DNA of 64,000 nucleotides from Tepidicella baoligensis (GTDB lineage: Bacteria; Pseudomonadota; Gammaproteobacteria; Burkholderiales; Burkholderiaceae_C), in the NCBI RefSeq assembly GCF_013432195.1, contig NZ_JACCDB010000001.1, positions 521,679 to 585,678 of the forward strand, read 5' to 3'. The translations under genes and the position numbers were made by a program. Below the pieces are notes generated by a model that was not told where the DNA came from, ran no database searches, and saw only the letters and a program-made list of their open reading frames with translations. Each line of letters starts with the position of its first letter. The first letter of the stretch is position 1. This document shows, one piece after another, positions 20,903 through 30,420 of the stretch.

Positions 20903-22020
20903 CAGCGCGGCCCCTCTTGACCCGGCGGCTCCACGGGCGCCGCCGGGACTTGGGGCGCGCCGTGGGTGTAGAGCGAACTGCCCACATACAGCGCCTGTAT
21001 GCGGCGCACCGCCACCAGCAGCACGGCGCTGGCCGGCAGCGCCATCAACACACCGACGAAACCGAACACATGCCCGAAAGCCATGAGCGCAAAGATCACC
21101 GCAATCGGGTGCAGGCCGATGCGCTCTCCCAGCAACCGGGGCGTGAGGTAAAAACTCTCCACCAACTGCCCCACCAAATACACCAGGCCGACCAGCAGCA
21201 CGCCCGTGACCGACTGGAACTGCAGCAGCGCCGCGAGCAGGCCCAGCACCAACCCCAGACCGAAGCCCAGGTAGGGCACGAACACCGCCAGCCCGGTGAA
21301 CACCCCAATGGGCAGCGCCAGCTTCAGCCCCACCAGCGCCAACCCGACGGTGTAGAACACCGCCAGAATGCCCATGACCAGCAACTGCCCCCGCAGATAC
21401 TGCCCCAACACCTGATCGGTTTCGTCGAGAAAGCGTTGTGTCGGCTCCTGCCAGCGCGGCGGCACCAGCGACTTGGTGCGAGCGACGAAACGGTCCCAGT
21501 CGAGCAGCAGGAAATAGGCCACGATGGGCATGAGCACCAGGTTGCCGAGCACCGCGAGAACGGCGCTGCCACCGATGCGCAGCGACGCCAGCACACGCTC
21601 CGCCAGCTCACCCTCGTGTCCCGAAACCATGCGGCGCAAGACATCGCCCACGGCATTGACGTCGATCTGCGCATCGATACCCAGGCGATCGGCCCAGGGC
21701 GCCATCCAGGCGTTGAGGTTTTCCAGCAGGGGGGGAATCTGGTCCCGCAGCAACGGCCACTGGCGCGTGACCACCGGCACGATCATCAGCGCCACCGCCA
21801 GCAGCACCAGCATGAGCAAGGCAATCGCCAGCGCCGCGCCGAGCCAGCGCGGGATGTGGCGGGCATGCATGCGCTCCACCGCCGGGTGCAGGGCATAGGC
21901 CATGACGGCCGCCACGATGAACGGCATCAACACCGGCGCCAACAAATCGATCAGCCACCACGCGGCAACGGCCAGCGCCAGCCAGGCCAGCATGCGGGCT
22001 TGGTGGGCGGTCAGCGACAT
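20902..22020 (-). CDS. AI-2E family transporter (PerM-like permease)
   Basis: 372 residues with about eight predicted membrane segments: two close to the N-terminus (11-48), one at 60-84, then a soluble periplasmic part (about 88-150), and five more from 150 to 345. GxxxPYLG(F)GLG near residue 247 is typical of the AI-2E exporter-like family (PF01594). Known relatives export AI-2 or act as cation antiporters; the substrate here is unknown. The C-terminal tail is Pro-rich. It is divergent from purM by 60 bp. Confidence 0.93.
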   Translation of the reverse strand: MSLTAHQARMLAWLALAVAAWWLIDLLAPVLMPFIVAAVMAYALHPAVERMHARHIPRWLGAALAIALLMLVLLAVALMIVPVVTRQWPLLRDQIPPLLENLNAWMAPWADRLGIDAQIDVNAVGDVLRRMVSGHEGELAERVLASLRIGGSAVLAVLGNLVLMPIVAYFLLLDWDRFVARTKSLVPPRWQEPTQRFLDETDQVLGQYLRGQLLVMGILAVFYTVGLALVGLKLALPIGVFTGLAVFVPYLGFGLGLVLGLLAALLQFQSVTGVLLVGLVYLVGQLVESFYLTPRLLGERIGLHPIAVIFALMAFGHVFGFVGVLMALPASAVLLVAVRRIQALYVGSSLYTHGAPQVPAAPVEPPGQEGPR

Positions 22021-22080
22021 AAAATCAACAGGGACATGGCGGGCCCGTAAAATCAGGCGATTTTATCGGCCTTCCACCCC

Positions 22081-23142
22081 ATGACAACGACACCCCTTTC
22101 CTACAAAGACGCCGGCGTGGACATCGACGCGGGCGATGCGCTGGTCGAACGCATCAAACCGCTGGCCAAGAAAACCCTGCGCGACGGCGTGCTGGCCGGC
22201 ATCGGCGGCTTTGGCGCGCTGTTCGAAGTGCCCAAGCGCTACACCGAGCCGGTGCTGGTCAGCGGCACCGATGGTGTGGGCACCAAGCTCAAGCTGGCCT
22301 TCGAGTGGAACATGCACGACACCGTGGGCATCGACCTGGTGGCCATGAGCGTGAACGACGTGCTGGTGCAGGGTGCCGAGCCGCTGTTCTTCCTGGACTA
22401 CTTCGCCTGCGGCAAGCTGGACGTGGACACCGCCGCCGCCGTGGTGGGCGGCATTGCCAAGGGCTGCGAGCTCAGCGGTTGCGCCCTGATCGGTGGCGAA
22501 ACCGCCGAGATGCCCGGCATGTACCCGGCCGGTGAATACGACCTCGCAGGCTTTGCCGTGGGCGTGGTTGAGAAAAGCCAGATCCTGACCGGCCAGAACG
22601 TGCAGGCCGGCGACGTGGTGCTGGGCCTGGCCTCGGCCGGCGTGCATTCCAACGGCTTTTCCCTGGTGCGCAAGTGCATCGAGCGGGCGGGCGCCCACCT
22701 GCCCGCCACGCTGGACGGCCAGCCGTTCAGGCAGGCCATCATGGCGCCCACCCGCCTGTATGTGAAAAGCGTGCTCGCTGCGCTGGCCCCACGCCCGAAC
22801 ACGGCAGCGGCCGCCGGCCGAGGCGGCATCAAGGCACTGGCCCACATCACCGGCGGCGGCCTGCTGGAAAACATCCCCCGCGTGCTGCCCGAAGGCCTGG
22901 CCGCCCACCTGAAAAAAGGCAGCTGGCCGCAGACCGAGCTGTTCGCGTGGCTGCAACGGACGGCAGCCATCGACGACCTCGAGATGAACCGCACCTTCAA
23001 CAACGGCATCGGCATGGTGGTGGTGGTGGACCCGGCAGCGGCCAGCGCCATCGCCGCCACGCTGCGCGCCCAGGGCGAAACGGTCTATGAGATCGGCGTC
23101 ATTGCCCCGCGCGGTGAAGATGCGGCCGTCGTGGTGGCCTGA
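22081..23142 (+). CDS. purM: Phosphoribosylformylglycinamidine cyclo-ligase
   Basis: 353 residues. PurM (AIR synthetase) makes aminoimidazole ribotide in purine synthesis. [22 protein letters not shown] at the start, [12 protein letters not shown], and [11 protein letters not shown] (the metal and ATP sites, shown in short pieces) are diagnostic. The stop codon is only 2 bp from that of the convergent SirB1-like gene, so their 3' ends must overlap as RNAs. Confidence 0.98.
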   Translation: MTTTPLSYKDAGVDIDAGDALVERIKPLAKKTLRDGVLAGIGGFGALFEVPKRYTEPVLVSGTDGVGTKLKLAFEWNMHDTVGIDLVAMSVNDVLVQGAEPLFFLDYFACGKLDVDTAAAVVGGIAKGCELSGCALIGGETAEMPGMYPAGEYDLAGFAVGVVEKSQILTGQNVQAGDVVLGLASAGVHSNGFSLVRKCIERAGAHLPATLDGQPFRQAIMAPTRLYVKSVLAALAPRPNTAAAAGRGGIKALAHITGGGLLENIPRVLPEGLAAHLKKGSWPQTELFAWLQRTAAIDDLEMNRTFNNGIGMVVVVDPAAASAIAATLRAQGETVYEIGVIAPRGEDAAVVVA

Positions 23143-23144
23143 AC

Positions 23145-23996
23145 TCAGCTCAGCTCGCGCTTGAGCTCCAGCACCCGCTGGCCGATGGCATCGGCATCCA
23201 GCGGGTCTTCGGCATGCGCCAGGTAGGCCTCCAGGTCTGGCACGGCACGCTCCGGGTGCCCCAGCTCTGCCCAGGCCAGCCCACGGTCACGGCGTTCGCT
23301 CCAGTCTTTGGGCAGGAGCAACACGAGCCGGTCGAGCACGGCGATCAGCCGCGGCCAGTCCTCCTGGCTGCGGTGGATGTCCTTGAGGTTGCGCAGCACC
23401 CGGGCCAGGATGTCGCGCGGCGGCGCGGACTGCAGGTACAGCCCCATGGGAACGTCGAAGTCGTCCACCAGCCCGTTGCGGCGCTTGTACGGCTCCAGCC
23501 GTTCCGACAGGTCTTCCCGGCTCAGGGACTGGCCGGTGAACGGGTCGATCACCACCTGCCCCTGTGGCAGGTTGACCTTGACCATGAAATGCCCCGGGAA
23601 GTTGACGCCCCGTGCCTGCAGCCCCAAGCCCTGGGCCAGCTCCAGCCACAGAATGGCCAGCGTGATGGGAATGCCGCGCCGGGTGCGCAGCACCACGTTG
23701 AGGTAGCTGTTTTCCGGGTCGTAGTAGTGGTTGACGTTGCCGCCGAAACCCAGGTCGTGAAAGAAGAACTGGTTCAGCAACCGCAGGCGCTGCAGCGGGC
23801 CGGCGTCGGCCGGCAGACGTCGGCGCAAGCGGGCCAGCAACTGGTCCAAGTCCCCCAGCACGGTCTGCACGTCCAGGTCCGGGTATTCGTCCATCGCCAC
23901 CGCGGCGGCGGCCTCCAGCAACGGAAAGCCCTCGTCATCCCGCACCAGGGCGGCGAAGTACTCCAACGGCGACGGAACCTGAAACGACAAAGCCAT
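23145..23996 (-). CDS. SirB1 family protein with transglutaminase-like core and TPR-like tail
   Basis: 283 residues. The segment LRLLNQFFFHDLGFGGNVNHYYDPENSYL and the block RRGIPITLAILWLELAQ (quoted in part) are the conserved core of SirB1 proteins (transglutaminase-like fold). The C-terminal part (about residues 195-270) has TPR-like helices. Members are widespread and are linked to no firm function. The start MALSFQVPSP lies 4 bp after the murJ stop codon, so it is probably cotranscribed with murJ. Confidence 0.88.
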   Translation of the reverse strand: MALSFQVPSPLEYFAALVRDDEGFPLLEAAAAVAMDEYPDLDVQTVLGDLDQLLARLRRRLPADAGPLQRLRLLNQFFFHDLGFGGNVNHYYDPENSYLNVVLRTRRGIPITLAILWLELAQGLGLQARGVNFPGHFMVKVNLPQGQVVIDPFTGQSLSREDLSERLEPYKRRNGLVDDFDVPMGLYLQSAPPRDILARVLRNLKDIHRSQEDWPRLIAVLDRLVLLLPKDWSERRDRGLAWAELGHPERAVPDLEAYLAHAEDPLDADAIGQRVLELKRELS

Positions 23997-24000
23997 GTGC

Positions 24001-25563
24001 TTACTTTCGCACAAACTGGCGCAGTTGAACACCGGCCAGCATCAGCACACCGAAGTACACCACCACAGCGCCGGCCACGATCAACACCAGCGACAGGACC
24101 CGGCGCCCGGCCTGCACGGCATGCACCCAGTCCACCTGCGCGCTGGACCACAACAGGAATACCGCCAACAAGGCGCTCGCGGCCAGCACTTGCAAGCCCA
24201 GTCGCCCCCAACCGGGTGCGGGCCTGTAGACCCCGCGCCGCATCAGCCCCGCCAGCAACCAGCCGGCATTGAGCAAAGCCCCCAGGCCAATGGCCAGCGC
24301 CAACCCCGCATGGGCCAGGCGCGGCACCAGCAGCAGGTTCATGCACTGGGTGAACACCAACACCACGATGGCGATCTGAACCGGGGTGCGAATGTCTTGC
24401 TGGGCATAAAAGCCGGGGGCCAACACCTTGACGGCAATCAGCCCCAGCAAGCCCACCCCATAACCCATGAGCGCCAGCGAGGTCTGGCGCACATCGGCAA
24501 CGGTGAAGGCGCCGTAGTGGTACAGCACCGCCACCAGCGGCTGGGCAAAAGTGAGCAAGGCCACGGCACTGGGTATGGCCAGCAGCACCACCAGCCGCAG
24601 GCCCCAGTCGAGCAGGCTGCTGTAGCGCTCACCATCACCGGCGGCGCGGGCGGCCGAGAGCTGCGGCAGCAGCACCACGCCCAGCGCCACCCCCAACAAA
24701 GCGGTGGGGAACTCCATCAGCCGGTCGGCGTAGGTGAGCCAGCTCACGCTGCCGGTGGCCAGATGCGAGGCGATCTGGGTGTTGATGAGCAGCGAAATCT
24801 GCGCCACGCTCACGCCCAGCAGCGCGGGCAGCATGAGCGTGAGTATGCGCTGGGTGCCCGGGTGCCGCCAGGCCGACTTCAGCGCGCTGGCCGACACCCC
24901 GATGCGGGGCAGCAAGCCGAGGCGTTTGAGTGCAGGCAACTGGACGCCGAGCTGCAACACGCCCCCCAGCATCACCCCAGCGGCCAGAGCGTAGATGGGC
25001 TCCCAACCCTGCGTGGCGAACCACGGCGCCCCCCACCAGGCGGCGCCGATCATGGCCACGTTGAGCAGCACCGGCGTGGCGGCGGGCACGGCAAACCGCT
25101 TCCAGGTGTTGAGCACGCCGGCCGCCAGCGCCACCATGGACATAAAGCCGATGTATGGGAACATCCAGCGCGTGAGCCCCACCGCCGCGTCGAAGCCCTC
25201 GGGGTTCTGTTTCAGGCCCGCTGCCATGGCCCAGACCAGGGCGGGCGCGCCCAGCACCCCCAGGATGCAGGTGAGCGTCAAGGCCCAGGCCAGCACCGTG
25301 GCCACCTGATCGATCAGCACGCGGGTGGCGGCCTCGCCATCCTTTTCGCGGCTGGCGGTCAGCACCGGCACGAACGCCTGGCTGAACGCCCCTTCGGCAA
25401 ACAGCCGCCGCAGCAGGTTGGGAATGCGAAAGGCGACGTTGAACGCGTCGGTGAGCGCGCTGGCCCCGAAAGTCGCAGCGATGAGCAGCTCCCGCATCAG
25501 CCCCGTGATGCGGGAGGCCAACGTGAGCAACGAAACAATGGAGGCGGATTTGAACAGCGACAC
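24001..25563 (-). CDS. murJ: Lipid II flippase MurJ
   Basis: 520 residues, with about 14 hydrophobic segments. MurJ moves lipid II across the inner membrane for peptidoglycan synthesis. The N-terminal VSLFKSASIVSLLTLASR and the block FNVAFRIPNLLRRLFAEGAF (both shown in pieces) are highly conserved in MurJ. The start is the GTG at 25561-25563 that gives the standard SLFKSAS beginning; the in-frame extension upstream has low similarity to anything and reads across the promoter of the divergent PHP gene. Confidence 0.95.
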   Translation of the reverse strand: MSLFKSASIVSLLTLASRITGLMRELLIAATFGASALTDAFNVAFRIPNLLRRLFAEGAFSQAFVPVLTASREKDGEAATRVLIDQVATVLAWALTLTCILGVLGAPALVWAMAAGLKQNPEGFDAAVGLTRWMFPYIGFMSMVALAAGVLNTWKRFAVPAATPVLLNVAMIGAAWWGAPWFATQGWEPIYALAAGVMLGGVLQLGVQLPALKRLGLLPRIGVSASALKSAWRHPGTQRILTLMLPALLGVSVAQISLLINTQIASHLATGSVSWLTYADRLMEFPTALLGVALGVVLLPQLSAARAAGDGERYSSLLDWGLRLVVLLAIPSAVALLTFAQPLVAVLYHYGAFTVADVRQTSLALMGYGVGLLGLIAVKVLAPGFYAQQDIRTPVQIAIVVLVFTQCMNLLLVPRLAHAGLALAIGLGALLNAGWLLAGLMRRGVYRPAPGWGRLGLQVLAASALLAVFLLWSSAQVDWVHAVQAGRRVLSLVLIVAGAVVVYFGVLMLAGVQLRQFVRK

Positions 25564-25643
25564 GGCAAGAGTGTAGCCGTCGGCCTGCGGCAGACACCCC
25601 GCTCGCCAACAGGGGCTTGCCCAACCCCTACAATGGTTTCGAC

Positions 25644-26495
25644 ATGAGCATACTGAACGCCGATCTTCACTGCCACTCCACCGTCTCGGACGGCACGCTG
25701 GAGCCCGAGGCCCTGGCGGCACGCGCCAAGGCCAATGGGGTGGAACTGTGGTCGCTCACCGATCACGACGAGGTCGGCGGGCAACGACGCGCCCTCGCAG
25801 CGGCCCGGTCCCTGGACCTGCCCTATCTCACCGGCACGGAAATCTCGGTCACTTTCGTGGACGTGACGGTGCACATCGTCGGGCTGGGCTTCGACCCCGA
25901 CCACCCCGCCCTCGTGGAGGGCCTGCGGCGCACGCGGGGCGGACGTGGCGAGCGCGCCCAGGAAATGGCCGAACAGCTGGCCAAGGCCGGCATCGCCGGC
26001 GCCTACGAAGGGGCGCTCAAATACGTGGGCAACCCGGAACTCATCTCCCGCACCCATTTCGCGCGCTTCCTGGTGGAGACCGGTGTCTGCAAAGACACGA
26101 ACGAGGTCTTTCGCCGCTTCCTCACCGAAGGCAAGCCCGGTTATGTGCCGCACCGCTGGGCCACGCTGGGCGATGCGGTGCGCTGGATCCGTGAAGCGGG
26201 CGGCGTGGCGGTGATCGCCCATCCCGCGCGCTACGCCCACAGCCCCACCCAGGAATACGCCCTGTTCACCGAGTTCAAAGCCCACGGCGGCCAGGCGGTG
26301 GAAGTCGTCACCGGCAGCCACAGCGCCGCCGAATATGTGAAGTATGCCGACATGGCCCTCGAATTCGGGTTGGCCGCTTCCCGCGGCAGCGACTTCCACA
26401 GCCCCGGCGAAAGCCACTGCGACCTGGGCGCCCTGCCCCACCTGGAAGGCCGGCTGACCCCCGTGTGGGAACTCCTGGCCGACCGCATCCAGTAA
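25644..26495 (+). CDS. PHP-domain phosphoesterase, probably 3',5'-nucleoside bisphosphate phosphatase
   Basis: 283 residues. The metal-binding motifs of the PHP superfamily are present in order: NADLHCHSTVSDGTL (residues 5-19), LTDHDEV near 43, AHPARY near 190, and GSDFHSPGE near 250. Close family members (TrpH/YciV, RNase AM) remove the 3' phosphate of pAp and trim RNA 5' ends. This fits the sequence but was not tested. In related genomes it lies directly before the YciO gene; here three porin genes separate them. Start by homology; ATG at 25644. Confidence 0.88.
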   Translation: MSILNADLHCHSTVSDGTLEPEALAARAKANGVELWSLTDHDEVGGQRRALAAARSLDLPYLTGTEISVTFVDVTVHIVGLGFDPDHPALVEGLRRTRGGRGERAQEMAEQLAKAGIAGAYEGALKYVGNPELISRTHFARFLVETGVCKDTNEVFRRFLTEGKPGYVPHRWATLGDAVRWIREAGGVAVIAHPARYAHSPTQEYALFTEFKAHGGQAVEVVTGSHSAAEYVKYADMALEFGLAASRGSDFHSPGESHCDLGALPHLEGRLTPVWELLADRIQ

Positions 26496-26521
26496 CCAAT
26501 CGCGCTGCCACAGCGCACGCG

Positions 26522-26550
26522 AAAAAAAACCGACCCCGCAGGGGTCGGTT
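26522..26550 (-). terminator. Intrinsic terminator of the first porin gene
   Basis: On the minus strand a perfect 10 bp stem (26541-26550 with 26528-26537, loop of 3 nt) is followed by eight T residues (26522-26529). It lies 37 bp beyond the porin stop codon and 26 bp beyond the convergent PHP gene. Confidence 0.92.
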
Positions 26551-26587
26551 GCGGCTGATGCCAGAAGGGGCCGAAACCCCCTGTGCA

Positions 26588-27724
26588 TCAGAACTTGTGG
26601 TTCAGGCCCACAGCGTACAGCGTGACTTTGTCTTGGTTGCCAAGGCCCACTTTGTCTTTAAGCTTGGCTTGAGACAATGCACCGTAAACCGTCGTGCGCT
26701 TGGACAGCGAGTACAGCAGCGTGGCGGTGTAACCGGTGGACTTGGCGATGTCTTGGCCAGCTTGCTCGATGGTGGACTGTGCATAGCCCACACCCAGCGA
26801 AAGCGCGGTGGCCAGAGGCACTTCCGCACCGATGTTCCACTCCTGGGCCTTCAAAGTCCCAACCGAGAAAGTGTTCGCGGCTGGGGTAGTAGTACTATCA
26901 GACACAGTGAGGTTCTTGACCTTGACTTCGTTGTAGCCAGCCACCAGCTTGGCCACGCCAAAATCATAAGAACCATTGAGCAGATTGTAGGTAGCCTTGG
27001 AACCAGCAGAGGCCTTCAACGGTTCAGTGAGACTACCGGAATAGATACCCGTCAACCCGAATAGCACTTCCCCATTACCCAGCGCCCCTAGGTTGATCTT
27101 ATTGCCCGCTTTTTCAGTCTGGTGCGCAAAGCCCACAAACAGGGGGCCATTGGCGTACTGAAGGCCCACGGACAACAGGCTGCTGGCCTTGCCGTTGGTG
27201 TTATTAGCCTTGTCTTCCCCGAAGCCGTAGGTCAGGCTACCACTGAAACCCGCGAACTCAGGGCTGATGTATTTGATGCTGTTGGAAACTTTGTCGTTGT
27301 AGCCAACCCAAGTCTGGAAGGAAGCTGCAACGTTGGCATTGAAGTTGTCGTTGGCCGACGAGCGAATATCGTCGTAAGACGACCATGTACGGCCAAGCTG
27401 CACTTCACCAAAGCCGCCAGACAAGCCCACGTAGGCATTGCGATCGCCCAGCTTGGTTCCTCCAGGCTCATCCATACCGATGCTGGTCTCGATGAGGAAG
27501 TTGGCCTTCAGGCCACCACCCAGATCTTCGGTGCCCTTGAACCCGATGCGGCTGGTGTTGGCGCCACCGCTGTCAACCTTGCTGTTGCGCTCGCTTTCAC
27601 CGTTGAACTCTTGCTTGACAGAGCCCACCCAAATGTCGGCGATGCCATACACGGAGACGCTGGATTGCGCCATGGCGGCGCCCGATGCGGCCATCACGGC
27701 CAGAGCGATCAGAGACTTTTTCAT
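26588..27724 (-). CDS. Trimeric outer-membrane porin, paralogue 1
   Basis: 378 residues. A signal peptide MKKSLIALAVMAASGAAMA precedes mature QSSVSVYG. The GFKGTEDLGGGLKA block, a GDRNAYVGLSG strand and the LGR motif are those of the Gram-negative porin family (Porin_4/OmpC-like) of Comamonadaceae and Neisseria. The C-terminal residue is phenylalanine (LNHKF), the BAM recognition signal. A GGAAGG Shine-Dalgarno precedes the ATG. Sequence after the signal peptide looks more AT-rich than neighbouring genes, especially around 26880-27300. It is the first of three related porins in the window. Confidence 0.95.
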   Translation of the reverse strand: MKKSLIALAVMAASGAAMAQSSVSVYGIADIWVGSVKQEFNGESERNSKVDSGGANTSRIGFKGTEDLGGGLKANFLIETSIGMDEPGGTKLGDRNAYVGLSGGFGEVQLGRTWSSYDDIRSSANDNFNANVAASFQTWVGYNDKVSNSIKYISPEFAGFSGSLTYGFGEDKANNTNGKASSLLSVGLQYANGPLFVGFAHQTEKAGNKINLGALGNGEVLFGLTGIYSGSLTEPLKASAGSKATYNLLNGSYDFGVAKLVAGYNEVKVKNLTVSDSTTTPAANTFSVGTLKAQEWNIGAEVPLATALSLGVGYAQSTIEQAGQDIAKSTGYTATLLYSLSKRTTVYGALSQAKLKDKVGLGNQDKVTLYAVGLNHKF

Positions 27725-27820
27725 GAGTAACCTTCCTTGAAAAATGGAACCCGGTTGACCGGGGGAGGACCCGGAAGCGGACCCACGAGTCAAATCCTAA
27801 CCGCACCGGCGGCCCTCATC

Positions 27821-27833
27821 TAGGGAAAACCCC
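27821..27833 (-). promoter_or_regulatory. Motif GGGGTTTTCCCTA upstream of porin 1
   Basis: A 13-base sequence on the minus strand, about 97 bp from the porin start codon. A close variant (GGGTTTTCCCCTAA, 29128-29141) lies upstream of the third porin in its own transcription direction. Whether it is a binding site is unknown. Confidence 0.4.
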
Positions 27834-27904
27834 CAAAAACCGCTCTTGGGCCACCGAAATGTTTCATTTTTACGACACCCCGCACCCTCAGCCCTTCAGG
27901 GGCA

Positions 27905-27930
27905 AAGCAAAAGGGGGCAGCGCCCCCTTG
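27905..27930 (-). terminator. Terminator downstream of porin 2
   Basis: A perfect 8 bp GC-rich stem (27911-27918 with 27922-27929, 3-nt loop) is followed on the minus strand by TTTTGCTTTG. It lies about 50 bp downstream of the second porin stop codon. Confidence 0.75.
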
Positions 27931-27938
27931 CATGACCA

Positions 27939-27969
27939 TGACAACCGGTCACCGGTAACCGGCCTGTCA
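27939..27969. repeat. Imperfect inverted repeat downstream of porin 2
   Basis: TGACA at 27939-27943 and TGTCA at 27965-27969 flank a core built of three spaced CCGG tetramers that is itself nearly self-complementary. It sits between the porin 2 stop codon and the terminator at 27905-27930, so it probably folds in the 3' untranslated RNA. Confidence 0.45.
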
Positions 27970-27981
27970 GCCATGGGTGTG

Positions 27982-28968
27982 TCAGAAGTCGTGCCGGATG
28001 CCTGCCGCGTACAGGCGCTCGTCGAAAGTTTTCACGCCAGCCGCGTTTTTGCGGCTGGTGTCACGCCAGCCGGCATAGAGCCGGGTGCGCTTCGACAATG
28101 AGTAGGTTGCACCCAAAGCAAAGCCAGATGCTTTCCCGATGGTGGCACCTGCGGCATTCTCGGCCTTGCTGTTGGCGTAACCGAATGAGAAGTCGAACTT
28201 GTCCACCGGCACATTCACGCCGAGGGAGTACTCGTTGTCTTTGGCGCTGTTGCCGTCTTTGGCCCGCTGGTAGCCGGCCGACACGCGGGCCACGCCAAAG
28301 TTGTACGCACCCGACAGGGCGGTGTACTCCCGATCGCTGGCAGGTGCAGATTCGTGTTTCTGCTCCTGGTAGCCCAGACCGACATCGAGTGCGCCCGCTC
28401 TGTAGCGAATGTTGAAGGCGTTGATGTCACGCTTCTGTGCGGCATTCTCGTCCAGGCTGAAGCTCGCGCCGAAGGTAAAGCCACTGAAAGATGGCGATTC
28501 GTAACGGATCTGGTTGTTGGCGCGGCTCGAATAGTCGCCAACCCCAACGCCGTACACGTTCTTCGTGGGTGTGAACTCAGAATCCCAGAGGCTGCTGCTG
28601 ACGGCCAGGTCGCGAATGTCGTCAAAAGTCGTGTCGGTACGGCCCAGCTTGAGGGTACCGAAACCGCCCGTCAGCCCCACAATGGCCGTGCGGTCACCCA
28701 ATTTCGTCTCAACTGGCTCGTCAGGCGCAAGAGCCGTCTCGATTTGGAAGATGGCCTTCAAACCACCACCCAGATCCTCAGTTCCACGGAAACCGAGGCG
28801 GCTGGTGGTGAGCAGACCACTGGACACCACCGATTTGCTTTGATTGGTTATCTTGTCCTTTTCACTACCGACCCCCAGATCCAGACGGCCATACACCGAT
28901 ACATGGGATTGCGCATAGGCGGTACCGCAAGCGGCCAGAACGGCCAGTGCAACAAGCTTGGCTTTCAT
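27982..28968 (-). CDS. Trimeric outer-membrane porin, paralogue 2
   Basis: 328 residues. The signal peptide MKAKLVALAVLAACGTAYA leads to mature QSHVSVYGRLDLG. It shares GFRGTEDLGGGLKAIFQIET (split here only for reference) with the other two porins and ends in phenylalanine (GIRHDF). It forms a passive channel for small hydrophilic solutes, with unknown specificity. The long N-terminal frame upstream of the ATG (28969-29169) is not preceded by any Shine-Dalgarno and is not part of the gene. It runs towards porin 1 on the same strand but has its own terminator. Confidence 0.94.
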   Translation of the reverse strand: MKAKLVALAVLAACGTAYAQSHVSVYGRLDLGVGSEKDKITNQSKSVVSSGLLTTSRLGFRGTEDLGGGLKAIFQIETALAPDEPVETKLGDRTAIVGLTGGFGTLKLGRTDTTFDDIRDLAVSSSLWDSEFTPTKNVYGVGVGDYSSRANNQIRYESPSFSGFTFGASFSLDENAAQKRDINAFNIRYRAGALDVGLGYQEQKHESAPASDREYTALSGAYNFGVARVSAGYQRAKDGNSAKDNEYSLGVNVPVDKFDFSFGYANSKAENAAGATIGKASGFALGATYSLSKRTRLYAGWRDTSRKNAAGVKTFDERLYAAGIRHDF

Positions 28969-29280
28969 CGTTGAGCTTTCAGAGTTGAGTTGGAATCGAG
29001 TCACCCTCCTCACACCACGCGAGGAGTTGGAGCCGATTGTTCTAAGCCGTTGTGACCGACCCATGACACGCCCGCGCACGTTGCTCATTTCCAGCCGCAG
29101 CGTTGTATCTGCGCAACGAAAACGACCGGGTTTTCCCCTAACCCCCTGGGCAGGACATGAACTCCACAAGATGGTCTGTTTTAATCAGGACACTTCTGCA
29201 AAGAAGCCAAGGGATCGTGTGGCAGCACCCGCTGCCACCGCTCCCCCCCCGTTCCTCCCCTACCAACTGGAGATGCTTGA
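28969..29280. promoter_or_regulatory. Divergent regulatory region between porin 2 and porin 3
   Basis: 312 bp without a coding region. It contains the GGGTTTTCCCCTAA motif at 29128-29141 (also present upstream of porin 1) and the two start-codon leaders; CTGGAG lies before the porin 3 ATG. No standard -35/-10 pair could be picked out with confidence on either strand. Confidence 0.6.
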
Positions 29281-30378
29281 ATGAAAAAGACCCTGATTGC
29301 CTTGGCCGCTTTGGCCGCCACTGGCGCCGCCATGGCCCAGTCAGCCGTGACCATTTATGGTGTGATTGACCAGGCCTTTACCCGCACCAACATCAGCGGC
29401 GGCACCAACAAGAACGAAATGGTGAGCAGCGGCAACGTGACCAACCGCCTCGGCTTCCGCGGCACGGAAGACCTGGGCGGCGGCCTCAAAGCCAAGTTCC
29501 AGATTGAAACCAGCCTGAACGCTGACGAACCCACCGACACCAAGATCGGTGACCGCGGAGCGTGGGTGGCGATTGCCGGCGATGCCTGGGGCGAGATCCG
29601 CCTGGGCCGTGACTACAACCCCACCTTCTGGAACCCGATTTCTTTTTCTCCCTTCGCCACCAACGGCTCGGGCCGGACGCTGGCACACAGCACACGACCC
29701 ATTGTGTTTGGTCAAGCTGGATACAGAGGTGGAACGGTTGGCAGCGACCCCTACGTCTGGAACAGCAATACGATCAACTACATCCTGCCCAGCAACCTGG
29801 GGGGCGTGTACGGCTCCTTCCAGTACGCTGTGGACGAGAAGTCAAACAGTACAACACCAACACGTGTGCAGGGCGAGACCGCTGCCTTCCGCTTGGGTTA
29901 CAAGGCAGGCCCGCTGGACGTTGCCCTGGCTTACGGCACCCTGAAGGACAAAGATCCTACCAGGGTAGGCAACAAAGTGAATTCCACCAACCTGGGCGCG
30001 TCGTATGACTTTGGCGTCGCGAAACTGATGGGCTCCTGGTACCAGGAAGACGTCAAGGACGGCGGGTTCACATTCGCTTCCAAAACCATAGACAAGCTGA
30101 CCGGCTACGAGATTGGTGTGATCGTGCCCTTTGGCCCCGGCAACTTCCGCGCCGCCTACGGCAACGTCAAGTTCGATGCGCTGACCGGCTCAGACCCCAA
30201 GGCCGACAAGTACGCCATTGGCTACGTGTACCCGATGTCCAAGCGCACCTCGCTGTACACCACCTATGCACGGGTGAGCAACAAGAACGGCGCGAACTTG
30301 ATCACCAACGGCACCACTGGTGCCCAGCCTGGTCGCTCAGTGTCTGGTGTGGACTTCGGTATCACCCACACCTTCTGA
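29281..30378 (+). CDS. Trimeric outer-membrane porin, paralogue 3
   Basis: 365 residues. Signal peptide MKKTLIALAALAATGAAMA, mature QSAVTIYGVIDQAF. The GFRGTEDLGGGLKA block, ETSLNADEP, and GDRGAWVAIAG strands match the other porins, and the last residue is phenylalanine (FGITHTF). GGAG precedes the ATG. Divergent from porin 2, with a strong terminator after it. Differences between the three copies lie mainly in the loop regions, as expected for porins with different solute preferences. Confidence 0.95.
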   Translation: MKKTLIALAALAATGAAMAQSAVTIYGVIDQAFTRTNISGGTNKNEMVSSGNVTNRLGFRGTEDLGGGLKAKFQIETSLNADEPTDTKIGDRGAWVAIAGDAWGEIRLGRDYNPTFWNPISFSPFATNGSGRTLAHSTRPIVFGQAGYRGGTVGSDPYVWNSNTINYILPSNLGGVYGSFQYAVDEKSNSTTPTRVQGETAAFRLGYKAGPLDVALAYGTLKDKDPTRVGNKVNSTNLGASYDFGVAKLMGSWYQEDVKDGGFTFASKTIDKLTGYEIGVIVPFGPGNFRAAYGNVKFDALTGSDPKADKYAIGYVYPMSKRTSLYTTYARVSNKNGANLITNGTTGAQPGRSVSGVDFGITHTF

Positions 30379-30420
30379 TTCTGGGCTGCCAAGCACCTTG
30401 GCAACCTGACCGGCATCAGC

